A DNA stretch of 5,648 nucleotides from Thiohalocapsa sp. Lineage in GTDB: Bacteria > Pseudomonadota > Gammaproteobacteria > Chromatiales > Chromatiaceae. Positions within the stretch are counted from its first letter, which is position 1, and each line of letters starts with the position of its first letter. The position numbers and the translations under genes are program-made. Of the stretch, positions 1 to 5,543 are shown in pieces. The stretch is from assembly GCF_019695415.1 (NCBI RefSeq), contig NZ_JAIFKJ010000448.1:1-5648 (forward strand). The letters are read 5' to 3'. The notes below the pieces were generated by a model that ran no database searches, was not told the origin of the DNA, and was given only the letters and a program-made list of their open reading frames with translations.

Positions 1-650
1 AGTGCGAGGGACCGCCGCGCCTGCTCGTCCGCCGCGGGCAACAGGCGCGCGGTATCCCGCGGGGTGGGGGGGAGGATGTGGCGCAGCGTCTTGTCGTCGA
101 GCGTGAGGCCCCGGACGGCTGCCTCGCGCGCCAGGAGCCGGCGCCGGCCGGCGTCGTCAAGCGCTTGGAGCCGGTAGACGGCGCAGGCACAGAGCCGTGA
201 CCTGAGGTCAGGCAGGTCGAGGCCCAGCGCCGGGGCCGGCGCGCGCGCGGCGAGCAGCAGACGCCCGCCCTGCAGACCCAGCGCGTTGTAAAGATTGAAC
301 AGCGCGAGCTCCCAGTCGCGCTGGCCGGCGACGGCCTGCACCGCGTCCAGGACCACTGCATCGCAGTGCTCCAGGCCATCCAGCACCGAGGGCGCCAATG
401 CCGGCAGATCCAGCGGGACGAAGCGCGCCCTCGCGCCTGCCGCCGCAGCCGCCTCGAACGCCGCGTGCAGCAGGTGGCTCTTCCCGCTGCCGGTCTCGCC
501 GTGCAGCAGTACATGGCCTGCGCCCGGGTCCGTTGCCCAGTGGCGCACGGCGGCGACTGCGGCGGCGTTGCCGTCGGCGACGAAGCGCTCGAGCCTGCCT
601 CGGTCCGGCAGCCGCAGCGGTAGGCACAGCTGGTTGGTGGCGGCGGTCAC
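1..650 (-). CDS. hda: DnaA regulatory inactivator Hda (DnaA-like AAA+ protein), C-terminus cut by window edge
   Basis: Hda binds the DNA-loaded sliding clamp and stimulates hydrolysis of DnaA-bound ATP, so that origins do not refire (family knowledge). About 216 residues are visible; compared with E. coli Hda (233 aa) some 15-20 C-terminal residues lie beyond the left edge. Numbering from the GTG at 650, residues 7-12 read QLCLPL, matching the clamp-binding motif QLSLPL of E. coli. Walker A is GETGSGKS at 51-58. The Walker B strand is VVLDAVQ (about 99-105). LPDLRSRL near 146-153 carries the arginine-finger position. The AAA+ lid follows; no DnaA-type DNA-binding domain IV is present, as expected for Hda. 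Start: GTG at 650 gives an N-terminus collinear with E. coli Hda but has no clear Shine-Dalgarno. An in-frame GTG at 680 has GAGGG about 10 nt upstream and would add 10 residues. The gene lies 49 bp (or 19 bp) after wrbA on the same strand, so co-transcription is likely. Confidence 0.9.
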   Translation of the reverse strand, partial: MTAATNQLCLPLRLPDRGRLERFVADGNAAAVAAVRHWATDPGAGHVLLHGETGSGKSHLLHAAFEAAAAAGARARFVPLDLPALAPSVLDGLEHCDAVVLDAVQAVAGQRDWELALFNLYNALGLQGGRLLLAARAPAPALGLDLPDLRSRLCACAVYRLQALDDAGRRRLLAREAAVRGLTLDDKTLRHILPPTPRDTARLLPAADEQARRSLA

Positions 651-699
651 GGCCGCGATCGTTTGGACGGCGCTGAGCACCGATCAGAGGCCCTCGGCA

Positions 700-1302
700 T
701 CAATCACTCAGCGCCTTGGCCGTCGTTGCAAGCCGGCGTCCGAGTGCCTGACAGAGCCGCTTCTCGGCGTCGGTCACGGGGTTGTCGTTGTCGATACCGG
801 CGACGTGTGAGGGACCATAGGGCGTGCCGCCGGCGTCTGTGTGCAGCAGGTCCGTTTCGCTGTAGGGCAGCCCCAGGATGAGCATGCCGTGGTGGAGCAG
901 GGGCAGCATCATGGACAAGAGCGTCGTCTCCTGTCCGCCGTGCAGACTGGAGGTGGACGTAAACACCCCGGCGGGCTTGCCTGTGAGCGCACCGGCGAGC
1001 CACAGCGGCGAGGTGCCGTCGAAAAAGTACTTCATGGCCGCGGCCATGTTGCCGAAGCGGGTCGGGCTGCCGAGCGCCAAAGCGGCACAATCGCGCAGGT
1101 CATCCAGCTCCGCATAGGGCGCGCCGGCCTCCGGGACACTGTCTGCCACGGCCTCGCAGACCGTGGACACCGCCGGTACCGTGCGCAGACGTGCCTCCAG
1201 TCCGGCCTCCTCCACTCCGCGGGCCACTTGACGGGCCATCTCGGCGGTGGCGCCGAACCGGCTGTAGAACAAGACGAGAACATAGGGGGTAGCGTTGGAC
1301 AT
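700..1302 (-). CDS. wrbA: WrbA-type flavodoxin-like NAD(P)H:quinone oxidoreductase
   Basis: This is a cytoplasmic FMN enzyme expected to reduce quinones by two electrons with NAD(P)H, avoiding semiquinone radicals. The product is 200 aa, close to E. coli WrbA (198 aa). The FMN phosphate loop is YSRFGATA (residues 13-20) after the first beta strand YVLVLF. GSPTRFGNM (78-86) is the family signature around the flavin. STSSLHGGQE (116-125) and the HHG at 137-139 are also diagnostic, and GGTPYG (158-163) is the conserved late motif. It resembles the Pseudomonas form (PVAVSTxCEAV-like insert and LHHGMLILGLPYSE region) more than the E. coli one. Start: the ATG at 1302 gives the family N-terminus; the frame stays open upstream to 1539, but that part has no family similarity and overlaps a repeat element. 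The ribosome binding site is weak (GAAAG about 6 nt upstream). hda follows closely; hslO is 308 bp upstream across a MITE-like element. Confidence 0.93.
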   Translation of the reverse strand: MSNATPYVLVLFYSRFGATAEMARQVARGVEEAGLEARLRTVPAVSTVCEAVADSVPEAGAPYAELDDLRDCAALALGSPTRFGNMAAAMKYFFDGTSPLWLAGALTGKPAGVFTSTSSLHGGQETTLLSMMLPLLHHGMLILGLPYSETDLLHTDAGGTPYGPSHVAGIDNDNPVTDAEKRLCQALGRRLATTAKALSD

Positions 1303-1385
1303 GGCGACTTTCAAGGATTTGCGGCGAGTGGGTGCGCGCAGACTGCGCTGGCAAAGCGCACAGGATAGCGCCGCTGCCCGGCGGC

Positions 1386-1416
1386 GGTTAAGGAGATACT
1401 GATTTATTGGGCATCC
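1386..1416 (+). repeat. Left terminal inverted repeat of the MITE-like element
   Basis: This 31-base end pairs imperfectly with 1530-1561 on the other strand (24 of 31 identical, one gap). It shares the outer GGTTA, the CTGA core and the TTTATTGG block with the right end. Its inner half also forms the first arm of a separate local hairpin at 1399-1431. Confidence 0.6.
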
Positions 1417-1431
1417 TGCCCAAAAAATCAG
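1399..1431. repeat. Near-perfect 15-bp hairpin with 3-nt loop
   Basis: The arms are CTGATTTATTGGGCA (1399-1413) and TGCCCAAAAAATCAG (1417-1431) around the loop TCC. Fourteen of 15 positions pair; the only mismatch is A1406 against A1424. In a wrbA-sense transcript this would fold stably about 100 nt upstream of the start codon. It is not a standard intrinsic terminator because no T-run follows the stem on either strand. It sits just inside the left end of the MITE-like element, so it is probably a subterminal part of that element. Confidence 0.8.
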
Positions 1432-1433
1432 AC

Positions 1434-1474
1434 GGAGCCGGGCCTGTGCAGACATTGGGCGGTTTCCCGGCTCC
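1434..1474. repeat. 9-bp inverted repeat in the middle of the MITE-like element
   Basis: GGAGCCGGG (1434-1442) is perfectly complementary to CCCGGCTCC (1466-1474), with a 23-nt loop. It directly follows the 1399-1431 hairpin. In GC-rich DNA a 9-bp inverted repeat can arise by chance, so its significance depends on the element around it. Confidence 0.5.
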
Positions 1475-1527
1475 CTCAGTCTCAGCGACTTGGGTTGCCG
1501 AAAATGGCGGGCCGTCCTGGTCCGCCC

Positions 1528-1556
1528 GGGGAACGCCAATAAACTCAGCGTTTCCC
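1528..1556. repeat. Right-end hairpin of the MITE-like element
   Basis: GGGGAACGC (1528-1536) faces GCGTTTCCC (1548-1556) across an 11-nt loop. As plus-strand RNA all nine positions pair, one as G-U; on the minus strand one position is an A-C mismatch. It lies within the right terminal repeat, mirroring the position of the left-end hairpin. Confidence 0.5.
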
Positions 1557-1561
1557 TAACC
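1530..1561 (-). repeat. Right terminal inverted repeat of the MITE-like element
   Basis: Read on the minus strand from 1561 inward, this end begins GGTTAGGGAAACGCTGA and continues through GTTTATTGG. It matches the left end at 1386-1416 with a one-base insertion (G after CTGA). Confidence 0.6.
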
Positions 1562-1610
1562 GGCGTGGCAGTAGAGCCCCGTCAGCAGGCCGCAGCCGCC
1601 GGCGCCGCCG

Positions 1611-2552
1611 TCAATGCCTGGAGTCTTTGATCCCAGCGGGCACGACGCTGTCGGTGAAGAGCTCGCGGGCGTCCACAGCGTCGAAGCGGTAGTCGCGGTT
1701 ACAGAATTCGCAGGTGACGGCCACGTCCCCCTGCTCCTCGACGATGGCGTCGATCTCCTGGCGCCCCAGGGCGCGCAGTGTTGCTTCGATGCGGGTGCGG
1801 GAGCAGCCGCAGCGGAAGGCCACCGGGTCCGGCTCGAACAGTCTGACGTCTTCCTCGTGAAAGAGTCGGTGCAAGAGATTCTGAACCGGCAGAGCCAGCA
1901 GTTCGCGCTCCTCCACGGTGTCGGCGAGGGTCACGGTGCGGTCCCAGCCGTCGGCGTCCTCAACGGTGCCTGGCACGCGCTGCAACATCAGCCCCACGGC
2001 GCGGCTGCTGTCAACCGCAAGCCACAAGCGTGTGGGCAATTGCTCGGATTGGCCGAAATAGCGCTCGATGGCGGCACCCAGCCCAGCGCCTTCCAGCGGG
2101 ACGATGCCCTGATAGCGCTCGCCTCGGTCGGGATCGAGCGTCAGCGCCAGGTGCCCGTCGCCGAAGAGGTGCTGAAGGTTGCCATCGGGGACATCCCCCT
2201 CCCAGCGCGCAAGACCGCGCACCGTGCGGTGATGGGTCCCCTGCACCACCAGGGTGCGGATGGGCCCGCTGCCCTGGGCCTGTAGCGTGAGGGAGCCCTT
2301 GAACTTGAGCGTGGCCGTGAGCAGCAGGACCGACGCCAGCGCCTCTCCGAGCGGACGCTGCACGGGGTCGGGATAGGGGTGGCGCGAGATCACCGCCTGG
2401 AAGGCGGCATCGAGACAGACCAGCTCGCCGCGCACGCCCAGACGCTCGAACAAAAAACGGTGCAGGCTGTCCGGCTGAGGGACGCCGGGAGAGCTCGCGG
2501 GCGCGCCGTTGGAACCACCGCGTGGGGGCGGCTTGCCGCCGGTGACGGTCAT
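1611..2552 (-). CDS. hslO: Hsp33, redox-regulated holdase chaperone
   Basis: Hsp33 is a cytoplasmic chaperone that is inactive when reduced and zinc-bound. On oxidation its cysteines form disulfides, zinc leaves, and the unfolded linker and dimer bind aggregating proteins. The product is 313 aa against 292 in E. coli. The core begins at about residue 28 (DSLHRFLFERLGVRGELV, matching DQLHRYLFENFAVRGELV). LLTATLKFKG and GERYQGIVPLEG are family blocks, as is SEQLPTRLWL. The four zinc ligands are C248-x-C250 and C281-xx-C284, with the same 33-residue spacing as E. coli C232/C234 and C265/C268, so the redox switch is intact. Odd: an extra N-terminal stretch of about 20 residues rich in Gly, Pro and Ser. 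Start: the ATG at 2552 has a strong GGAGG 7 nt upstream (2560-2564). cfa ends 36 bp upstream, so the two are probably one transcript. Confidence 0.96.
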   Translation of the reverse strand: MTVTGGKPPPRGGSNGAPASSPGVPQPDSLHRFLFERLGVRGELVCLDAAFQAVISRHPYPDPVQRPLGEALASVLLLTATLKFKGSLTLQAQGSGPIRTLVVQGTHHRTVRGLARWEGDVPDGNLQHLFGDGHLALTLDPDRGERYQGIVPLEGAGLGAAIERYFGQSEQLPTRLWLAVDSSRAVGLMLQRVPGTVEDADGWDRTVTLADTVEERELLALPVQNLLHRLFHEEDVRLFEPDPVAFRCGCSRTRIEATLRALGRQEIDAIVEEQGDVAVTCEFCNRDYRFDAVDARELFTDSVVPAGIKDSRH

Positions 2553-2559
2553 GGGCTGA

Positions 2560-2564
2560 CCTCC
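2560..2564 (-). promoter_or_regulatory. Strong Shine-Dalgarno site for hslO
   Basis: GGAGG on the minus strand lies 7 nt before the hslO ATG at 2552, in the short gap after the cfa stop codon. It supports this start, and so the Gly/Pro-rich N-terminal extension, even though the extension is absent from E. coli Hsp33. Confidence 0.75.
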
Positions 2565-2588
2565 GGCCGGGCGGCAGCGGCTGAGCGC

Positions 2589-3803
2589 TCAGCGCACGGA
2601 GCGGTAGGCCCCCGGCCGGCTGCGCTTTGCCAGCACGATCTGCCACAGCTGGCCTTGCCGCGAGCGAAAATAGCCCGCCGAGGCGTGCAGGTAGTATTTC
2701 CACATACGGTAGAAGGCATCGTCGTAGTTGGCGCGCAGCTCGGGCCAGGCGGCGTCGAAGCGCTGCCACCAGGCCATCAGCGTAGGGTCGTAATCGGGGC
2801 CGAAATTGTGCCAGTCCTCCACCAGAAAACGGCCTTCCAACGCCCGGGTAATCTCTGCCGCGGACGGGATCTTGCCATTAGGGAAGATGTAGGTGTCGGT
2901 CCAGGCATCTGTGACGGCAGACGTGGTGCTGTTGCCGATGGTATGCAACAGGAACAGCCCGTCCTCCGCCAGGAGGCGCGCGGCGACGTCGAAGTAGGCG
3001 GGGTAGTTGCGCACACCCACGTGCTCGAACATGCCGATAGAGATGATACGCTCGAAGCGCCCGCCGATGTCCCGTGGCAGGTCGCGATAGTCCATCAATC
3101 GGATGTCGACGGGCAGGTCCCGGCAGCGCTCGGCGGCGAGCTCCGCCTGTTGACGGGAAACGGTGATGCCCACCACCTCAACGCCGTAGTGCGCCGCGGC
3201 GTAAGCCGCGAGCCCGCCCCAGCCGCAGCCGATGTCGAGCAGGCGCTGACCAGGCTGAAGCTCGAGCTTGCGGCAGCTGAGATCCAGCTTCGCGAGCTGG
3301 GCCTCGTCGAGGGTCGTGGCATCACGCCAGTAGCCGCAGCTGTAGCTCATGGTCGGATCCAGCATGGCCTGATAGACGTCGTTGCCGATGTCGTAGTGGC
3401 GCTCGCCGACGGTGAAGGCGCGCGACCGGGACTGGCGATTGATGAGCCTGTCCTTGAGCCAGTGGAAGGCGAAGTGCAGCTTGGCGGCGTGATTCAACGC
3501 CGAGTCCAGGTCATGGCGCAGGAGCCTGGCGAAGGTCTCGTCCAGTTGCTCGCTGTCCCAGACGCCCGCCATGTAGGCCTCCCCGAGACCGAGGGAGCCG
3601 TCGCGCAGCGTGCGCTGATAGACGCTCGGGTCATGCACCTGGATGTCCCAGGGGCGGGTGCCGTTGATGCGCACATCTGTTGGCTCAAGCAGGCGCTCGA
3701 TGAACGCGGGCGGGGCGGTGGATGGCGGGTGCTGACGCTGTGCGGGCGCGTGCGCCTGCAGCAAGGACCGGGTTTCTGAGTGCCGACTGTGTGCCGTTGC
3801 CAT
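2589..3803 (-). CDS. cfa: Cyclopropane-fatty-acyl-phospholipid synthase
   Basis: The enzyme transfers a methylene group from S-adenosylmethionine to the double bond of unsaturated acyl chains in membrane phospholipids, typically on entry into stationary phase or under acid stress. The product is 404 aa; E. coli Cfa is 382. The N-terminal substrate domain includes INGTRPWDIQVHDP (47-59) and GSLGLGEAYMAG (69-80). The methyltransferase domain has the SAM motif LLDIGCGWGG (188-197), then GMFEHVG (257-263) and LFLLHTIGN (283-291). Residues matching the bicarbonate-binding active site of E. coli Cfa are present: C156 in YSCGYW, E260, H287, I289 and a tyrosine at 370/371 in YYLHASAG. The first ~33 residues are a polar His/Ala/Pro-rich extension without family similarity. 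Start: the ATG at 3803 has GGGAGA (3811-3816) 7 nt upstream; the frame remains open to 4091 without similarity. It is the probable first gene of a cfa-hslO operon. Confidence 0.97.
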   Translation of the reverse strand: MATAHSRHSETRSLLQAHAPAQRQHPPSTAPPAFIERLLEPTDVRINGTRPWDIQVHDPSVYQRTLRDGSLGLGEAYMAGVWDSEQLDETFARLLRHDLDSALNHAAKLHFAFHWLKDRLINRQSRSRAFTVGERHYDIGNDVYQAMLDPTMSYSCGYWRDATTLDEAQLAKLDLSCRKLELQPGQRLLDIGCGWGGLAAYAAAHYGVEVVGITVSRQQAELAAERCRDLPVDIRLMDYRDLPRDIGGRFERIISIGMFEHVGVRNYPAYFDVAARLLAEDGLFLLHTIGNSTTSAVTDAWTDTYIFPNGKIPSAAEITRALEGRFLVEDWHNFGPDYDPTLMAWWQRFDAAWPELRANYDDAFYRMWKYYLHASAGYFRSRQGQLWQIVLAKRSRPGAYRSVR

Positions 3804-4150
3804 GGGCTCTTCTCCCGCCGGTGCTAAGCCGACCAGCCGATGGTTGCGGTGACAGACCAACGGTGCGGGCCGGAGGCGCCCGCGCCGCCCGTTTGGCCTG
3901 GTATTTGTACGGTTTGATGACAACGCATTGGCTGCGCCGGTGCAATAGGGGGGTGCCCGAGTCAACCTGCTCGCGGCGCCCGGCTTCGCCGCCGTCTGCC
4001 TCGGGTGGGTCGCATCGGGCGTATGGTCTAAGATTCGGGATTGGAGCCCAGCCCGCGTGCCTCGTAGTGCATCTCGAAGCCTTGCAGCCACGCGCGACGG
4101 AGATCACTTCCGCGATGCTTGAATTGAACGCAGGACCAGGACCAGCCTCT
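3804..4150. other. Divergent intergenic region between cfa and the lipoprotein gene
   Basis: These 347 bases separate two divergently transcribed genes and should hold the cfa promoter. I see no convincing sigma-70 promoter. On the minus strand a TTGACT near 3960 has no -10 at usable spacing, and TTGTCA near 3920 has only poor downstream matches. Both strands have long open frames here (minus to 4091, plus from 3722), but the translations are Arg/Ala/Pro-rich without family similarity, as expected by chance at this GC content. An AT-richer patch at 3901-3935 is the most likely regulatory spot by composition only. Confidence 0.5.
3811..3816 (-). promoter_or_regulatory. Shine-Dalgarno site deciding the cfa start
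   Basis: GGGAGA on the minus strand lies 7 nt before the ATG at 3803. The reading frame is open for another 96 codons upstream, so this site is the main evidence that translation starts at 3803. Confidence 0.65.
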
Positions 4151-4624
4151 ATGCTTCTGTCTCGGCTACAATTATTGGCATTAGCTTTGTCGCCAACGGC
4201 GGCGCACCGCAAGCCGCGGTTGCGGCTCGGCCTCCTCGTGCTCTCCGTCACGTTGTCGGCGGTCGTGGGGCTCGGCGGGTGTGCAGCGAAGCCCGTGGTC
4301 TACGGTGGCGGTCCGGTGGCGCAGGCCGACATCGATGAGTGCCGGCGGCTGGCCCGGCAGGCCGGTGCCGGCGGTCCGGATGGGGGGCGCATCGCCCGCG
4401 ACACCGCATTGGGTGCGGCCGCCGGTGGGGCTGCGACGGGTGTCTACGGCGCCGTGCGCGGGTACGACGATGTGGGCAATCGTACTGCCGCCGGCGCGGC
4501 AGCCGGGGCGGCGGTCGGTCTGGTGCGCGGTGTTGCGCGCAGCAGCGAGCCCAACAGCACCTTTAAGCGCTATGTAGACCGCTGCCTGCGTGAGCGCGGC
4601 TATGATGTGGTGGGCTGGAACTGA
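4151..4624 (+). CDS. Glycine-zipper outer-membrane lipoprotein, function unknown
   Basis: The product is predicted to be a small secreted lipoprotein. A hydrophobic segment (about residues 26-40) ends in the lipobox LGGC, with the lipidated Cys at 44. The next residues are AAKP, with no Asp at +2, so outer-membrane sorting is expected. The mature part has a Cys-containing helix (DIDECRRLARQ, 60-70). Two Gly/Ala-rich segments with GxxxG-like spacing follow (88-104 and 114-127), as in glycine-zipper proteins. The end, YVDRCLRERGYDVVGW, is typical of a common proteobacterial lipoprotein family of unknown role. C64 and C145 could form a disulfide (inference). Start is uncertain. The ATG at 4151 gives 157 aa but a long 44-residue signal region containing HRKPRLR. 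A TTG at 4220 gives a textbook 20-residue signal peptide (134 aa) but lacks a Shine-Dalgarno. An ATG at 4115 with GGAGA 11 nt upstream gives 169 aa. The gene is convergent with the phosphoesterase gene. Confidence 0.82.
   Translation: MLLSRLQLLALALSPTAAHRKPRLRLGLLVLSVTLSAVVGLGGCAAKPVVYGGGPVAQADIDECRRLARQAGAGGPDGGRIARDTALGAAAGGAATGVYGAVRGYDDVGNRTAAGAAAGAAVGLVRGVARSSEPNSTFKRYVDRCLRERGYDVVGWN
4167..4172 (+). promoter_or_regulatory. Possible -10 element upstream of the short lipoprotein start
   Basis: TACAAT (5 of 6 to the sigma-70 -10 consensus) occurs in a local AT-rich patch (4167-4190) of otherwise GC-rich DNA. No good -35 lies 16-18 bp upstream. If used, transcription would begin near 4179, which would rule out the ATGs at 4115 and 4151 and leave the TTG at 4220 as the start. 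Confidence 0.25.
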
Positions 4625-4670
4625 GAGGCTGTAAAGAGACCTGCCGGTTTATCGCAGACGCTGACCGAGT

Positions 4671-4688
4671 GCGCGCGGGCGCGCTTGT
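4671..4688 (+). terminator. Weak GC hairpin in the convergent gap, possible terminator
   Basis: GCGCG (4671-4675) can pair with CGCGC (4680-4684) across CGGG, followed by TTGT. It lies in the 82-bp gap between two convergent genes, where a terminator is expected. The stem is short and the T-run poor, so this may be only alternating GC sequence. A wider CTGACC (4661-4666) / GGTCAG (4705-4710) pair encloses it. Confidence 0.25.
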
Positions 4689-4706
4689 ACAGGCTGGCGC
4701 GTGAGG

Positions 4707-5543
4707 TCAGTCCAAGCGTCGCAGATAGCGGTCGACGGAAGCTTGCAGCGTGATCTCACCGCGCAGTACGGCCGCCTCGTAGCGTTCCCGCCAGCCGCCG
4801 ATCAAAAGCTCGGCCCGCTGCCACTCTAGGAACACGATCCGCGCCAGCGGTCCGCCTTCATCCAGGAAGCCTGAGTCCTCGAAGTCCTGTGCGGCGCGCT
4901 CGCGGTCGTAGTGAAAGCGCACGAGCTCCGTGCGCCAGCGCCCGCCCTCCCAGGTGAAGCGGCCATAGCTGCCGCGCACGTCACCATCGAACGGAGACCC
5001 GGCGGAGCCCACGTTGACCACATCCATGCCCTGAGTGCGGCGCTGATGGGTGCGGTGGGTGTGTCCGGAGACGAACAGCGCAACCCCTCCGGGCAGCTTG
5101 CCGACGAGCGACTCGTCGCTGCGGCCCGGCGTGATGCCGTCGCGGTTGCCGGCCATGGTGCCGTGGGTGACATGCAGCCAGGCATCGGCGGCGGGCGGAT
5201 GCAGGCAGAGATGATCCGGCCAGCCGCGCAGCCGCTCCGCCTGATCGGCCACCTGCCGCCACGCGAAGTCGGTGAAGCGGCGGATCTCCCGCTCGCCGTC
5301 GGACTCCGGCGCGCCCTCGCCGCAGCGAAGCACCCAGATCTCGTGGTTGCCGTAGACGGGCAGCCACCCCTGCTCGCGCCGCTTGGCATCAAACAGGGCC
5401 AGACAGCGGTCGCTGTTCGGTCCGCGGTTCACCAGGTCGCCCGCCATCAGCACCATGTCTGGATGCCAGGCGTCGATGTGCTCGATGACCGCCTCCAGCG
5501 CCGGCAGCACTGCCTGTACGTCCGAGAAAACCGCGACTTTCAT
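4707..5543 (-). CDS. Calcineurin-like metallophosphoesterase with altered first metal motif
   Basis: The product is 278 aa and cytoplasmic (no signal peptide or membrane segment). It has the metallophosphoesterase motif series: SDVQ (7-10), GDLVNRGP (35-42), GNHE (65-68), VTHGT (125-129) and GHTH (160-163), followed by VVNVGSAGSPFDG (175-187), typical of YfcE/Metallophos_2-like enzymes. Likely metal ligands are D8, D36, N66, H127, H161 and H163; H67 is the usual catalytic histidine. The canonical D-x-H at the start is D-x-Q here (Q10). The C-terminal ~60 residues form a charged, probably helical tail (WQRAELLIGGWRERYEAAVL). The substrate cannot be told from sequence; members hydrolyse phosphodiesters, nucleotides or phosphoproteins. 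Start: the ATG at 5543 places the first beta strand (MKVAVFSD) at the N-terminus as usual, although the Shine-Dalgarno is weak. The upstream open extension to 5624 lacks similarity. Confidence 0.88.
   Translation of the reverse strand: MKVAVFSDVQAVLPALEAVIEHIDAWHPDMVLMAGDLVNRGPNSDRCLALFDAKRREQGWLPVYGNHEIWVLRCGEGAPESDGEREIRRFTDFAWRQVADQAERLRGWPDHLCLHPPAADAWLHVTHGTMAGNRDGITPGRSDESLVGKLPGGVALFVSGHTHRTHQRRTQGMDVVNVGSAGSPFDGDVRGSYGRFTWEGGRWRTELVRFHYDRERAAQDFEDSGFLDEGGPLARIVFLEWQRAELLIGGWRERYEAAVLRGEITLQASVDRYLRRLD

Larger units (their letters stand above)
1386..1561. mobile_element. MITE-like element or insertion-sequence remnant (176 bp) between hslO and wrbA
   Basis: The plus strand from 1386 reads GGTTAAGGAGATACTGA then TTTATTGG. 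The minus strand from 1561 reads GGTTAGGGAAACGCTGA then G and TTTATTGG. Over 31 aligned bases 24 match with one 1-base gap, and over the outer 25 bases all four mismatches are transitions. Such long, AT-richer inverted ends facing each other 176 bp apart in a GC-rich intergenic gap are typical of a non-autonomous element derived from an IS. If the terminal repeats proper begin at AGG/GGG, the flanking TA on each side could be a TA target duplication within GGT-TA...TA-ACC (inference). No transposase can be read inside; the minus-strand frame crossing it is just the upstream extension of the wrbA frame. I cannot assign an IS family from memory with confidence. Confidence 0.6.

Noticed and set aside
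1303..1539. Upstream extension of the wrbA frame to an ATG at 1539
   Set aside because: The added 79 residues have no WrbA similarity and run through the inverted-repeat element. The ATG at 1302 gives the family-length protein.
1407..1559. Possible small plus-strand ORF (TTG at 1407, 50 codons) preceded by AAGGAGA
   Set aside because: The ribosome-site match is simply part of the terminal repeat. The start is TTG inside a hairpin, and the peptide shows no coding features.
1590..1610. GC-rich palindrome just after the hslO stop as a terminator
   Set aside because: GCCGCCGGCGCCGCC is self-complementary, but no T-run follows it on the minus strand.
2379..3779. Plus-strand open frame of 466 codons running antisense to cfa and the hslO 5' end
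   Set aside because: It lies opposite two well-supported genes and is rich in Val, Ala, Gly and Arg with no recognisable motif. It is a by-product of high GC content.
3936..3965. Sigma-54-like promoter on the minus strand upstream of cfa (GGGCAC...TTGC)
   Set aside because: The spacing between the GG and GC elements is 12 bases instead of the required 10, because of a run of six C.
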